Assembly (NCBI GenBank): GCA_028288305.1
Contig: JAQBOA010000025.1
Coordinates: 1 to 60,765 of the forward strand
DNA length: 60,765 nucleotides
Direction: 5' to 3'
Source of the DNA: Mucilaginibacter sp.
GTDB taxonomy: Bacteria > Bacteroidota > Bacteroidia > Sphingobacteriales > Sphingobacteriaceae
Position numbers and translations under genes: made by a program. The notes under the pieces were generated by a model that searched no databases, was not told the DNA's origin, and worked only from the letters and a program-made list of their open reading frames with translations. Position 1 is the stretch's first letter. Each line of letters starts with the position of its first letter. Of this stretch, positions 26,835 through 35,904 are shown in pieces.

Positions 26835-27829
26835 TATAAGCGTGTGTCACGTTCAAATTGTTCTTCGTTAGCCTCCCTTAATAAAGGATTTGTTTTTACA
26901 ACCGGCAAAGGCTTAAATTCGTAATGATTAGAACTAATTACCGATTTATGCGATACTTTACTTGGCCCTTCAATTACCCAATCAGAAGTTTTCTTTTTAT
27001 CAAAGCGGCAGGTGTTGCATATAAATTCTTCAACTTCGCCATATTGATCTTTCCGTGCGGTTACGCGTAATACCTCTTCGCCTTTATACCATAGCGTTAC
27101 CTTTCCGCAGCATTTATCGCAATCGCGGTGCGCCTGAACAGGCTTGGTAAACCAAACACGATTTTTAAACCGGAATGTTTTATCAGTTAATGCACCAACA
27201 GGGCAAACATCAATTACATTTCCCGAAAAATCGTTATCAACCGCATGCTGAATATAAGTAGATATTTCTGAATGATCTCCCCTGTTTAATATACCATGAA
27301 TACGGTGATCGGTGATCTGATCGGCAACAAAAACACAGCGGTAGCACAAAATGCAACGTGTCATGTGCAATTGTATCTTATCGCCAATGTCTATTTTTTC
27401 AAATGTTCTGCGGTCAAACTCATAACGGGTTTTAACAGCGCCATGATCAAAAGCCAGATTTTGCAGATCGCACTCGCCAGCCTGGTCGCAAATTGGGCAA
27501 TCAAGCGGGTGGTTAATCAGCAACATTTCAACAATGCCTTTACGGGCCTCTAACACTTCAGGCGAAGTAATATTTTGCACTTCCATCCCATCCATTACCG
27601 CGGTACGGCATGATGCAACCAGCTTAGGCATTGGTCGCGGATCTTTTTCTGATCCCTTGCTTACTTTTACCAAACAAGTGCGGCATTTACCGCCGCTGTC
27701 TTTCAATTTGGAATAATAGCACATAGCAGGCGGAACAATATCCCCCCCTATTTGCCTCGCGGCATTAAGGATGCTTGTTCCGGGTTCTACTTCGACCTCT
27801 ATTCCGTCTATTTTTACTTTTACTGACAT
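26834..27829 (-). CDS. nuoG: NADH-quinone oxidoreductase subunit G, short form
   Basis: 331 residues from the ATG at 27829 (begins MSVKVKIDG). A 19-residue in-frame extension to 27886 is encoded by the adjacent palindrome and is rejected. 2Fe-2S ferredoxin part with CRTCLVK; His-Cys and 4Fe-4S sets follow in CPICDQAGECDLQN, CILCYRCVFV and CPVGALTDK; then CDKCCGK and CNTCRFDKK. The molybdopterin-oxidoreductase half of long NuoG proteins is absent, as I recall being usual in Bacteroidota. It carries electrons from NuoE/F to NuoB/I. Confidence 0.93.
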   Translation of the reverse strand: MSVKVKIDGIEVEVEPGTSILNAARQIGGDIVPPAMCYYSKLKDSGGKCRTCLVKVSKGSEKDPRPMPKLVASCRTAVMDGMEVQNITSPEVLEARKGIVEMLLINHPLDCPICDQAGECDLQNLAFDHGAVKTRYEFDRRTFEKIDIGDKIQLHMTRCILCYRCVFVADQITDHRIHGILNRGDHSEISTYIQHAVDNDFSGNVIDVCPVGALTDKTFRFKNRVWFTKPVQAHRDCDKCCGKVTLWYKGEEVLRVTARKDQYGEVEEFICNTCRFDKKKTSDWVIEGPSKVSHKSVISSNHYEFKPLPVVKTNPLLREANEEQFERDTRL

Positions 27830-27859
27830 TTTATATTTGCCAAAATTAATATTATTCTT

Positions 27860-27953
27860 TTTGTCATTGCGAGCGTAGCGTGGCAATCGCGAACTTTGCT
27901 AATCCGACTTGCATAATTCGCGATTGCTTCGTCGTTCCTCCTCGCAATGACAA
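27860..27953. repeat. Family B REP-like palindrome between nuoF and nuoG
   Basis: Left arm 27860-27892 starts TTGTCATTGCGAG and ends GGCAATCGCGAA. Right arm 27917-27953 starts TTCGCGATTGC and ends CTCGCAATGACAA. The arms are complementary apart from a 4-base indel in the middle. The right end is 4 bases from the nuoF stop. On the minus strand it reads in frame into nuoG as a false N-terminal extension with residues RNDKK. Confidence 0.85.
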
Positions 27954-27957
27954 TTTT

Positions 27958-29319
27958 TTAAGCCACTGCCTCTTTTTTTGTCAACGGATCAGCATAATGT
28001 GCTAGTCCAAAATTCCTTGTCACGGCTTCTGACGCATTTGTCACATGCCACTCAAACTCATCCCTGAAATGACGAATTGCGCTGGCCACCGGCCATGCTG
28101 CTGCATCACCCAACGGACAAATTGTATTTCCTTCAATTTTTTTCGAAACATCAACCAGCAGATCCATGTCGCTTAAACTGCCATGACCATTTTCTAAACG
28201 GTGCAATACTTTTTCCATCCAGCCTGTACCTTCACGGCATGGCGAACATTGCCCGCAACTTTCGTGATGATAAAAACGGGTAAAGTTCCAGGTATTGCGA
28301 ACGATACACTGATCTTCATCAAAAGCGATAAATCCACCCGAACCAAGCATTGTACCAGTAACAAATCCCCCATCTGCTAATGATTCATAGCTCATCAGGC
28401 GGGGTTCGTTATTTATAGTTTTGAGGAACAAGTTAGCTGGAAGTATAGGAACTGATGAGCCACCTGCAACAACAGCCTTTAAACGTTTGCCGTTTGCAAT
28501 ACCCCCGCAAAATTCATCCGAATACAAAAACTCTTCAACCGGCAAACCTAAGTCAATTTCATAAACACCAGGTTTTTTTACATTACCTCCAGCTGATATA
28601 AGCTTTGTACCCGTGCTTCGTCCTACTCCTATTTTGGAATATTCTTCGCCCCCTTCATTAATAATTGGCACAACAGCTGCAATTGATTCCACATTGTTTA
28701 CCACTGTAGGACAGCCATATAAACCAGCAATAGCCGGGAAAGGCGGTTTTATGCGCGGATTGCCACGCTTGCCTTCTAATGATTCCAATAAGGCGGTTTC
28801 TTCTCCGCATATGTATGCTCCACCACCGGGTTGAACGTATAATTCAAGATCGTAACCGCTGCCTAATATGTTTTTACCAAGAAATCCGGCATTTTTTGCT
28901 TCGGCTATAGCTTTTTCAAGTATCCTGATTTGGGGCATCATTTCACCGCGAACATAGATGTAAGATACTTTTGCTCCCAATGCAAAACTGGAAACAATCA
29001 TTCCCTCAATTAATAAATGAGGTATATAGTTCATCAGGTAACGATCTTTAAAAGTGCCGGGTTCCGATTCATCAGCGTTGCAAACAAGGTAACGTGCCAC
29101 GCCTTCTGGCTTAGCCAAAAAGCTCCATTTCATCCCCGTAGGAAATCCTGCACCTCCACGCCCGCGTAACCCGGATTTTTTAACTTCTTCAACCACATCC
29201 TCGGGCGACATAGTTTTCAAAGCTTTTTCAACGGAGGCATAACCGCCTTTTGAGCGATAAACATCAAGTGTGTTGATGCCAGGTACGTTGATATGTTCTA
29301 AAAGTAATTTACGTGCCAT
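27958..29319 (-). CDS. nuoF: NADH-quinone oxidoreductase subunit F
   Basis: 453 residues. NADH/FMN-binding GRGGAGFPTGMKWSF (about 52-66), ESEPGTFKDR and a C-terminal 4Fe-4S motif CGQCSPCREGTGW (about 355-367) with the distal Cys in CPLGDAAAWP. Entry point for electrons from NADH. Normal length. Followed by palindrome family B before nuoG. Confidence 0.97.
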   Translation of the reverse strand: MARKLLLEHINVPGINTLDVYRSKGGYASVEKALKTMSPEDVVEEVKKSGLRGRGGAGFPTGMKWSFLAKPEGVARYLVCNADESEPGTFKDRYLMNYIPHLLIEGMIVSSFALGAKVSYIYVRGEMMPQIRILEKAIAEAKNAGFLGKNILGSGYDLELYVQPGGGAYICGEETALLESLEGKRGNPRIKPPFPAIAGLYGCPTVVNNVESIAAVVPIINEGGEEYSKIGVGRSTGTKLISAGGNVKKPGVYEIDLGLPVEEFLYSDEFCGGIANGKRLKAVVAGGSSVPILPANLFLKTINNEPRLMSYESLADGGFVTGTMLGSGGFIAFDEDQCIVRNTWNFTRFYHHESCGQCSPCREGTGWMEKVLHRLENGHGSLSDMDLLVDVSKKIEGNTICPLGDAAAWPVASAIRHFRDEFEWHVTNASEAVTRNFGLAHYADPLTKKEAVA

Positions 29320-29325
29320 TGATTA

Positions 29326-29508
29326 TTAATATATCCTCTTAGTGTGCTTGTAATAGTTAATGTGTCTTATTATGCAAGTTGCAAAAGCTGCAACTACCAG
29401 GAACTTTAAAAATAACGGAGTTTTACTAAACCCACCATCTGAGTAATTCATTGAAATTATAACTACGACAAACAATGAATCCGCTATAATTAAAATACTC
29501 CTTGTCAT
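29326..29508 (-). CDS. small two-span membrane protein between nuoE and nuoF
   Basis: 60 residues, two hydrophobic segments (about 4-20 and 33-49), basic C-terminus (HINYYKHTKRIY). It fits between nuoE (2 bases before) and nuoF (6 bases after), with operon-like spacing on both sides. No family recognised. It is either an extra, lineage-specific membrane peptide of the complex or its assembly, or a neutral insertion. Confidence 0.6.
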   Translation of the reverse strand: MTRSILIIADSLFVVVIISMNYSDGGFSKTPLFLKFLVVAAFATCIIRHINYYKHTKRIY

Positions 29509-29510
29509 CT

Positions 29511-30035
29511 TTAACTGCTGCCCCTTGCCTTTAAATCTGCAATCAGCTTGTTAACCGATTCATTGGTTAAATTCTCGTAAAAAGTATATTCAGGGCCAAT
29601 TTGCAAAACCGGGGCATAACCGCAGGCAGCAAGGCATTCTACTCCGCGCCAGCTAAAAAGACCGTCGGGTGTAACTTCACCTTCTTTAACACCAAGCTCT
29701 TGTTCAATATGGTCCATAATTTTTTCTGCACCAACCAGGCAGCAAGGTCCTGTACGGCAAACCTCCAGCACATATTTGCCTTGCGGGCGTAAAAAGTACA
29801 TACTGTAAAATGTAGCTACCTCATATACTTCAATATCCTGTAAATGCAGGTATTCAGCAACTTTATCCATTGCTTTTGAGCTAAGCCATCCATGTTCGGC
29901 CTGTACCAAATGCAATATGGGCAGCAAAGCGGACTTTTGCTTCCCTGCAGGATAACGGCTTACAATATCATCAAACTTTTTTATCAGCTCCGGCGAAAAT
30001 TCAACCGGCGCCTGGGCTTCTTCAACTCTAAGCAT
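29511..30035 (-). CDS. nuoE: NADH-quinone oxidoreductase subunit E
   Basis: 174 residues, thioredoxin-like 2Fe-2S subunit. Cluster N1a ligands are seen in CRTGPCCLVG (about 95-104) and CLAACGYAP (about 136-144). N-terminal helical part (YPAGKQKSALLPILHLVQ) is typical. Overlaps the nuoD 3' end by 8 bases. Confidence 0.96.
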   Translation of the reverse strand: MLRVEEAQAPVEFSPELIKKFDDIVSRYPAGKQKSALLPILHLVQAEHGWLSSKAMDKVAEYLHLQDIEVYEVATFYSMYFLRPQGKYVLEVCRTGPCCLVGAEKIMDHIEQELGVKEGEVTPDGLFSWRGVECLAACGYAPVLQIGPEYTFYENLTNESVNKLIADLKARGSS

Positions 30036-31239
30036 CTAATTCTCCGGCTATAACGTTTAAACTACTCATGTTAATAATCGCATCAGATAATAACATTCCC
30101 TTGCTCATGGGTGCATACATCTGGTAATTGATAAAACTTGGCCTGCGGAAATGTAAACGGTAAGGTGAACGTCCGCCATCATTTACAAGGTAAAAACCTA
30201 ATTCTCCATTACCACCTTCAACAGCATGATAAACTTCTGTATTGGGAGTAGGAATTTCGCCCATCACAATTTTAAAATGATAGATCAGGGCTTCCATGTT
30301 ATTATAAACTTCTTCCTTAGGTGGGAGATAAAAATCGGGAACATCAGCATGGAAAATATCCGATGGTTCTTTTTCTATCTTAGCTAATGCCTGCTCAATT
30401 AAGCGCAAACTCTGCCACATTTCTTCGTTTCGTACTAAATAGCGGCTGTAAACGTCCCCATTTTCACCCACCGGTACTTCAAACTCAAAATCTTCATAGG
30501 AAGAGTATGGTTCCATTGCACGTACATCATAATCAACACCTGTGGCGCGAAGTATAGGACCACTCCAGCTGTAGTTTAAGGCAGTTTCTGCAGTTACCGC
30601 TGCAACATCTTTTGTACGATCGACAAATATGCGGTTACGTTTAGTAAGATTTTCAAACTCTTTTAACACTACAGGGTATTCTTTTAAAAATTTACGTAGC
30701 TTACTAAAGGCTATTGCGTTAAAATTACGCTCAAAACCGCCTATCCTGCCAATATTTGTAGTTAAGCGTGAACCGCAAACCTCTTCATAAATTTCATAAA
30801 TGGCTTCACGATATTCCATCACATAGAAGAAACCGGTAGCAGCGCCCGTATCAACAGCAAGTACACTGTTGCAAATAAGATGGTCTGAAATACGTGCCAG
30901 CTCCATTATGATTATCCGCAGGTAGTCCACACGTTTTGGAGTTTCAATACCTAAAAGTTTCTCGACAGTCATGTGCCAGCCCATATTGTTAATGGGCGAT
31001 GAGCAGTAATTCAGCCTATCCGTTAACGGGGTTATCTGGTAAAATGGCCGGTGCTCGGCAATTTTTTCAAAAGCTCTATGTATATATCCAATGGTAGATA
31101 CACCACTTACTATTCTTTCTCCGTCCAGTTGAAGCACATTCTGAAAAACACCATGTGTAGCAGGATGCGTTGGTCCGAGGTTAAGCGTTGAAAGCTCGGT
31201 TTGCGGATCGTTGTCTGTATATACGGGGTGGTTCTGCAT
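30028..31239 (-). CDS. nuoD: NADH-quinone oxidoreductase subunit D
   Basis: 403 residues from the ATG at 31239 (MQNHPVYTD), which leaves 4 bases to the nuoC stop and has GGGAG/AAGGA upstream. The longer frame to 31338 overlaps nuoC and adds an unrelated N-terminus. Motifs: LNLGPTHPATHGVFQ (quinone-site His), RAFEKIAEHRPFYQI, RIGGFERNF and the C-terminal PYRLHFRRPSF. Forms the quinone pocket with NuoB. Confidence 0.96.
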   Translation of the reverse strand: MQNHPVYTDNDPQTELSTLNLGPTHPATHGVFQNVLQLDGERIVSGVSTIGYIHRAFEKIAEHRPFYQITPLTDRLNYCSSPINNMGWHMTVEKLLGIETPKRVDYLRIIIMELARISDHLICNSVLAVDTGAATGFFYVMEYREAIYEIYEEVCGSRLTTNIGRIGGFERNFNAIAFSKLRKFLKEYPVVLKEFENLTKRNRIFVDRTKDVAAVTAETALNYSWSGPILRATGVDYDVRAMEPYSSYEDFEFEVPVGENGDVYSRYLVRNEEMWQSLRLIEQALAKIEKEPSDIFHADVPDFYLPPKEEVYNNMEALIYHFKIVMGEIPTPNTEVYHAVEGGNGELGFYLVNDGGRSPYRLHFRRPSFINYQMYAPMSKGMLLSDAIINMSSLNVIAGELDA

Positions 31240-31243
31240 TTCC

Positions 31244-31747
31244 TTATCTCCCAAAAAAATAATCCTTTTTATCAACACGATTAGGGTCTTCCAGCGGATG
31301 TTCTTTTCGCATTGGGAAGGCTTCCATATCGTCAACATTCAATATTCTGCGTAAATCAGGATGGCCGTCAAATATTACCCCGAAAAAGTCGTAGGTTTCT
31401 CTTTCCATCCAGTTAGCGCCATCCCAAACTACCGTGGCAGTTGGGATGTGCACATCATCCCCTTTTAAAAATACTTTTAAACGGACGCGTACATTATTTG
31501 TTAGGCTATGTAAATGATAAATAACGCCGAAAGATTTTTCCTGTTCTGGATAATGTATAGCGGTAATATCTGTCAAATAATTAAACTGAAGAGCAGGTTC
31601 ATTTTTTAACCAGGTTAAAACCTCTATAATTTGCTCGCGTCCAGTTTCCAGGGTTACTAAGCCAAAAGGTTCGCCGAGTACTGTAACACTATCCTTAAAC
31701 TTATCGTTGATCTTTTTTAAAAGGTCTTCGTTTGTTAGTTTACCCAT
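31244..31747 (-). CDS. nuoC: NADH-quinone oxidoreductase subunit C
   Basis: 167 residues, 30-kDa subunit family. Signature ERETYDFFGVIFDGHPDLRR (about 118-137) followed by WxxxP-like FPMRKEHPL. Not fused to NuoD. Its ATG shares one base with the nuoB stop. Confidence 0.95.
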   Translation of the reverse strand: MGKLTNEDLLKKINDKFKDSVTVLGEPFGLVTLETGREQIIEVLTWLKNEPALQFNYLTDITAIHYPEQEKSFGVIYHLHSLTNNVRVRLKVFLKGDDVHIPTATVVWDGANWMERETYDFFGVIFDGHPDLRRILNVDDMEAFPMRKEHPLEDPNRVDKKDYFFGR

Positions 31748-32289
31748 TATTGTATTCCGTATGAAGCTAATAATTTTTGATACTGGGGTTCATTCCGGCG
31801 ACGAAGTGATTCTGTTTTTACCAGCTCCTGGATGTGCATAAAGCCGTCAATTATAGCTTCCGGGCGTGGCGGGCATCCAGGTACATAAACGTCAACTGGT
31901 ATTATTTCATCAATACCCTGTAAAACTGAATAAGTATCAAAAATCCCTCCGCTCGAGGCACATGCACCTACTGCCATTACCCAACGCGGCTCGGCCATTT
32001 GCAGATATACCTGCCTTAAAACCGGACCCATTTTTTTAGCTATGGTACCCATAACCATTAAAAGATCTGCCTGACGGGGTGAAAAGCTTAAACGCTCAGC
32101 TCCAAATCTTGCCAGGTCATAATGCGGAGACATGGTGGCCATAAACTCTATTCCACAGCATGAAGTAGCAAACGGCAACGGCCATAACGAATTGGCACGC
32201 CCTATACCTATAACTTTATCGATGGATGTAGCAAAAAATCCGGCCCCTTCTACACCTGGAGGGGCATCAACTAATTGAATATCACTCAT
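31747..32289 (-). CDS. nuoB: NADH-quinone oxidoreductase subunit B
   Basis: 180 residues. Ligands for the terminal 4Fe-4S cluster N2: the Cys-Cys pair in [11 protein letters not shown] (about 41-51), Cys in [13 protein letters not shown] and Cys in [11 protein letters not shown]. Starts 313 bases after nuoA, a gap filled by repeat element C, so it may need its own promoter. Confidence 0.96.
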   Translation of the reverse strand: MSDIQLVDAPPGVEGAGFFATSIDKVIGIGRANSLWPLPFATSCCGIEFMATMSPHYDLARFGAERLSFSPRQADLLMVMGTIAKKMGPVLRQVYLQMAEPRWVMAVGACASSGGIFDTYSVLQGIDEIIPVDVYVPGCPPRPEAIIDGFMHIQELVKTESLRRRNEPQYQKLLASYGIQ

Positions 32290-32401
32290 GATCTATATCG
32301 AACAAAAACCTATCCAAACTATTTGCAACAAATTTACAACAAATTACTATGTAACAGATACACTGTGTCACACTAAATATATTTAGAAACAGTCTAAACA
32401 G

Positions 32402-32594
32402 GGCCTCACCTAAATCCTCTCCAAGGGAGAGGACTTCAACTTCGGCTTTTGAATAAAATAATTTCTTATGAAAGAACGCTTCTTAACACCCTGAATATTG
32501 CATGCCAATATGCTGGGGTGATCTTAGATTTTAATAAATATTATTAAATGGTGTTTTTTAAGTCCTCTGCTTTGGAGAGGATTTAGGTGAGGCT
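32402..32594. repeat. Family C MITE-like element with 34-bp inverted ends, between nuoA and nuoB
   Basis: The left end 32402-32435 begins GCCTCACCTAAATCCTCTCC and the right end 32561-32594 is its near-perfect complement, ending GGATTTAGGTGAGGC. A second, central inverted repeat CACCC...ATATTG / CAATAT...GGGTG lies at 32487-32520, so the whole 193 bases can fold into one long hairpin. No reading frame inside. The right end is 8 bases from the nuoA stop. It accounts for most of the 313-base gap inside the nuo operon. No target duplication was found by eye. Confidence 0.85.
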
Positions 32595-32602
32595 GCAGCT
32601 CT

Positions 32603-32974
32603 CTAATCCCAGTCCAGCGCGCCTTTTTTAATAACGTAAATAAATCCAAGCAGCAGCGTACCCATAAAAATAAACATCTCTATCATGCCATCTTTACCAA
32701 GGTCCCTAAAATTCACAGCCCAGGGGTACATAAATATAATTTCCACATCAAACAATACAAAAAGAATAGCGACCAAAAAATATTTAATAGAAATTGGGGT
32801 GCGGGCATTTCCTATTACTTCAATACCCGACTCAAAAGGCGTTAATTTATCCTTGGTTTGCCTTTTTGGCCCAATCTTATGGGTTACAAGCATTGTAACA
32901 ACCACAAAACCTAAAGCCACTATCATTTGAAATATGATAGGCAGATAATTAACCGGTAAACTGTGTACTTCCAT
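32603..32974 (-). CDS. nuoA: NADH-quinone oxidoreductase subunit A
   Basis: 123 residues from the ATG at 32974 (MEVHSLPVNY); a start at 32998 would lie inside the promoter-like sequence. Three helices, with KLTPFESGIEVIG (conserved Glu and Gly) and ILFVLFDVEIIFMYPWA with the conserved Asp-Glu. First gene of the nuo set, separated from nuoB by repeat element C. Confidence 0.94.
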   Translation of the reverse strand: MEVHSLPVNYLPIIFQMIVALGFVVVTMLVTHKIGPKRQTKDKLTPFESGIEVIGNARTPISIKYFLVAILFVLFDVEIIFMYPWAVNFRDLGKDGMIEMFIFMGTLLLGFIYVIKKGALDWD

Positions 32975-32978
32975 GATG

Positions 32979-32986
32979 CAAATATA
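32979..32986 (-). promoter_or_regulatory. candidate -7 element for nuoA
   Basis: On the minus strand TATATTTG, a full match to the Bacteroidota -7 consensus TAnnTTTG, lies only 4 bases before the nuoA ATG and just after the upstream gene's terminator. Transcription would start at or next to the ATG. No convincing -33 TTG at the usual distance. Confidence 0.4.
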
Positions 32987-33007
32987 CAAATGGAACAATA
33001 ATAAAAA

Positions 33008-33032
33008 AGCCCTCTGATTAAATCAGAAGGCT
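33008..33032 (-). terminator. intrinsic terminator of the TPR-protein gene
   Basis: On the minus strand AGCCTTCTGATT, a short loop, then AATCAGAGGGCT and TTTTTTATT: a 12-bp stem with one G-U pair and a U-tract, 20 bases after the stop of the gene ending at 33053. Confidence 0.88.
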
Positions 33033-33052
33033 CCTTTATTTTAAATTATTTA

Positions 33053-34789
33053 TTACTTGCTTTTTCCTTGACCTTTTTTCGAAAAATAATACACAACTTG
33101 TGGATTAGTTGGATCCATTTCTTTTGCTTTTGTATAGAGATCTAAAGCCTTTGCAGGATCTTTTTCCTTAAATTCGGCATAATTAGCTAAATATACATAT
33201 GCAGCTGCCAAATATCCTTTGGTTTTATCGTCCGGCGTACCACCTTTGGAAGTAACCAGTTGTATATACTGCTCGAAAAGAGGTTTTGCTAATCCTTTTA
33301 TATTATTCCGGTCGCCTTCTTCAAAATCTTTAACATTTGCATGGAAATATACTATTTGTGAATTTGGAGTAGGAAGTTTGCGTTCTACATAAGTAAAGGC
33401 TGAATCAGCTTTTGTAAGTAAAGTAGAATCAGGTTTTATAGTTTTGATTGTTTGTCCCTTGATAAGCTGATCTTTATATCCCTGATAATAGCTAAATCCT
33501 TCGTAAAAATGATCCATAAGTTTAGCCTGACGAGACTTTTGTGCATAAACTCTATAAGCATCCCCCGCATCTATATATTTACCTGAGGCATATAAGGACT
33601 TTGCAATCTCACCAACAACATCAACCTGACTTGTATCTAAAGACAAAGCTTTACGCAGATGGAGTACACCTAATGAATCTTGTTTTAATGCAAGTTCTAT
33701 ACGACCTAAATACAAATAATCATTTGGAATAACACGTTTAGGATCCGCCTGGCTAACCCATTTGTTCATGGCTGTCAATGCAGATTGGTAATCTTTATTT
33801 TCAAATGCGGCATAAGCTAGATAGCGGTAAGCTCTCAAGTTTGTTTTTGCAGATGCCGTAAGATCAGCAGCTACCTTTTGTAAGGTAACATAATCTTTGG
33901 CATCAATCAGGAAATCGGCATAACGCATTTGTGACTCCGGCGAATAATCAGTTAAGCTGATATATTTTTTATAATTTTCAACCGCTGCTTTAACTTTTGC
34001 ATCATAAGTTGCTGCGTCTGATCTTGCCCAGCGAATATCTGTTTCTGCCCATTCGCGATAAGCAGGTCCATAGTTAGGATCTATCGCCAATGCGGCCTGG
34101 AATTGTTTTTGAGAATCTTCAAAATTGTCGGCAAATCTCCACAAAACACCTTCGGCAACATCTGCAGCAGCAGACTTTGGATCTATTATTAATGCCGCTG
34201 AATAATTATTATAAGCATCGGTGCTTTTTAATTGTGAACGATACGCATCACCTAACGCAACAAGTATTTCTGCATCCTTAGGATTAACAACCTTTCCTTT
34301 ATTTAATACTGCAATAGCCGCATTTGCATCGGCGGGTGCAATAGCTGGGCCGTTAGGACCGATATTGCTGCCACTAAGTGGTAGTAAATATGCTAAACCA
34401 ACATATAAATAGGGTTTGCTATTTTTGCCGGCCAATGTAACCGCCTGGTTAAAATTTGTGGTTGCTCCGGTATTATCCTTATCTATATGTGCAACCGCCC
34501 CTAAGCCAGCATAATTTAAGGCTGATTTAGGATTTACAGCAATACCTTTGTTGAAGGCTGCTTTTGCTGAATCCGGATAATCTTGTTTTAAGTACACCCA
34601 TCCCAGATAAAAATAGTTTTCGTCTTTATCTGCTTGCGTAGATGTAAGGTTTTTAAGCATAGACTTTGCTTTCTGGTATTGTTCGGCATCAATAGCTTTT
34701 TTTGCGTCGGCCAAACTTTGCGCAAAGACAGATGAACCTGCAAACACCAACGCTAACGCCGTGCCGGCTATTTTATTGATAATTTTCAT
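33053..34789 (-). CDS. periplasmic TPR-repeat protein
   Basis: 578 residues. Signal peptide 1-23 (ALVFAGSSVFAQ). TPR-like helical repeats across the chain: YFYLGWVYLKQDYPDSAKAA, ALNYAGLGAVAHID, AEILVALGDAYRS, DYLYLGRIELALKQDSLGVL and a C-terminal PAKALDLYTKAKEMDP. No catalytic motif. As the last gene of the exbB-exbD-tonB-PstS-like cluster it probably acts as a periplasmic or outer-membrane scaffold for that energy-transducing complex (inference). Confidence 0.88.
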   Translation of the reverse strand: MKIINKIAGTALALVFAGSSVFAQSLADAKKAIDAEQYQKAKSMLKNLTSTQADKDENYFYLGWVYLKQDYPDSAKAAFNKGIAVNPKSALNYAGLGAVAHIDKDNTGATTNFNQAVTLAGKNSKPYLYVGLAYLLPLSGSNIGPNGPAIAPADANAAIAVLNKGKVVNPKDAEILVALGDAYRSQLKSTDAYNNYSAALIIDPKSAAADVAEGVLWRFADNFEDSQKQFQAALAIDPNYGPAYREWAETDIRWARSDAATYDAKVKAAVENYKKYISLTDYSPESQMRYADFLIDAKDYVTLQKVAADLTASAKTNLRAYRYLAYAAFENKDYQSALTAMNKWVSQADPKRVIPNDYLYLGRIELALKQDSLGVLHLRKALSLDTSQVDVVGEIAKSLYASGKYIDAGDAYRVYAQKSRQAKLMDHFYEGFSYYQGYKDQLIKGQTIKTIKPDSTLLTKADSAFTYVERKLPTPNSQIVYFHANVKDFEEGDRNNIKGLAKPLFEQYIQLVTSKGGTPDDKTKGYLAAAYVYLANYAEFKEKDPAKALDLYTKAKEMDPTNPQVVYYFSKKGQGKSK

Positions 34790-34980
34790 TTGAGTATTTC
34801 TTCTTATTAAGTTAATATTAACCGCACCTCTATTAGCTGCGTTGTTTTTTTGATTTTTATTTATTGCTTAATTTGAAGTAAATTGATTTATACCTATTTA
34901 CTTTTGCAATAATATATTTTTTTGACTAAAATAACATATACAAGTTTAAACAAGTTTGTATCAAAATAGAATTTCTTATT

Positions 34981-35904
34981 CTATTGTTTTATTTTTTTCC
35001 CGATTGTAATTTCTCTTCCCGGTATAGTATCAGGCAAAAGGCCAGATTTTAATATTATTCTCTGTCCGCGATCACTTGCTAAAAATCCTGCAAATTTCAT
35101 TCCTAAACTATGAAAACCCGTAAAATTTAAAATATACAAGTTTCTTACCAATGGGTATTGCTTTAACGCTAATGTAGTTTGGGATGGAGAAAAAAACTGT
35201 AATGATGCATTTTTAACAGTGTCATTTTTCACACTTACAATTTTAACCTTCTGCACCGCATCTGCATAATCTTTATCGGGATCATTTAGCCAACTAAAAT
35301 CTGTTATGCCTATAGCGTTCGGATGCTCACTTACATATTTTATCACTTCCTTATTAGACTTAAGTGCAAAAATATTTTTTTGCTTAAAGTCCCTGTTGCC
35401 CGAAAACTCTTTTAAATATCTTACCAAACCTGAATTTGGATTATCAAAAACGATATTCTTATCTGTTTTAGTATACCCATTCAGCATCTTTTTAATTTCG
35501 CTTACTGTAATTGTAGTATCATTCGAAGCCTCGTTTACAATTAGCGTAACAGCATCAACAGCAAAACGGTTAGTTAGGGGCCTTAAATTTCTGCTGCTTA
35601 ATTGCTTATATTCCTCTGGGGTTAAATCCCGCGAAATAATTGCAACCCGAACACTGTCGTTTAACAATAAATTTATGGCTTCGTTCTCGGGGGCGTATAA
35701 TACTGTTGGATGAACGTCTTTATCAAGTGCCTTAAAAATATAAAGCTCTTCATCAACTATCGGCCTAAATGATTCATCAACTACCATTTTTGAGGAATCA
35801 GAAGTGAAGCTGTCAGTTTTGTTTTTTTCTGCTTTGTGTTTGCAGCTCTGCAAAATCAAGAAAAAAGCCACGCACAGACCTGCAAACTTTAAATTATACT
35901 TCAT
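34981..35904 (-). CDS. PstS-like substrate-binding lipoprotein
   Basis: 307 residues. Lipobox FLILQSC (Cys21). PBP_like_2 / PstS-type fold: VDEELYIFKALDK, INLLLNDSVRVAIISRDL, NRFAVDAVTLIVNEASN, NPNSGLVRYLKEF and HPNAIGITDFSWLND. No pstCAB genes are near. It overlaps the preceding small membrane-protein gene by 11 bases in the tonB cluster, so a role in transport energisation or sensing rather than classic phosphate ABC uptake is likely (inference). Confidence 0.83.
   Translation of the reverse strand: MKYNLKFAGLCVAFFLILQSCKHKAEKNKTDSFTSDSSKMVVDESFRPIVDEELYIFKALDKDVHPTVLYAPENEAINLLLNDSVRVAIISRDLTPEEYKQLSSRNLRPLTNRFAVDAVTLIVNEASNDTTITVSEIKKMLNGYTKTDKNIVFDNPNSGLVRYLKEFSGNRDFKQKNIFALKSNKEVIKYVSEHPNAIGITDFSWLNDPDKDYADAVQKVKIVSVKNDTVKNASLQFFSPSQTTLALKQYPLVRNLYILNFTGFHSLGMKFAGFLASDRGQRIILKSGLLPDTIPGREITIGKKIKQ

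Noticed and set aside
26834..27829. NuoG truncated by frameshift
   Set aside because: No remains of a molybdopterin domain follow; nuoH starts on the same base. The short form is expected for this phylum.
27830..27886. 19-residue N-terminal extension of NuoG
   Set aside because: Encoded by the palindromic repeat and absent from the family; the inner ATG at 27829 begins a standard ferredoxin domain.
31240..31338. 33-residue N-terminal extension of NuoD
   Set aside because: Fully overlaps the conserved 3' end of nuoC and looks unlike NuoD.
32341..32380. Inverted half-sites GTAACA and TGTCAC upstream of nuoB as a regulator site
   Set aside because: 5 of 6 complementarity in A+T-rich sequence with no known regulator nearby; too weak to list as a feature.
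34811..34822. 12-base palindrome GTTAATATTAAC before the TPR gene
   Set aside because: A+T-only core palindromes of this size are expected by chance in such sequence; no second site.
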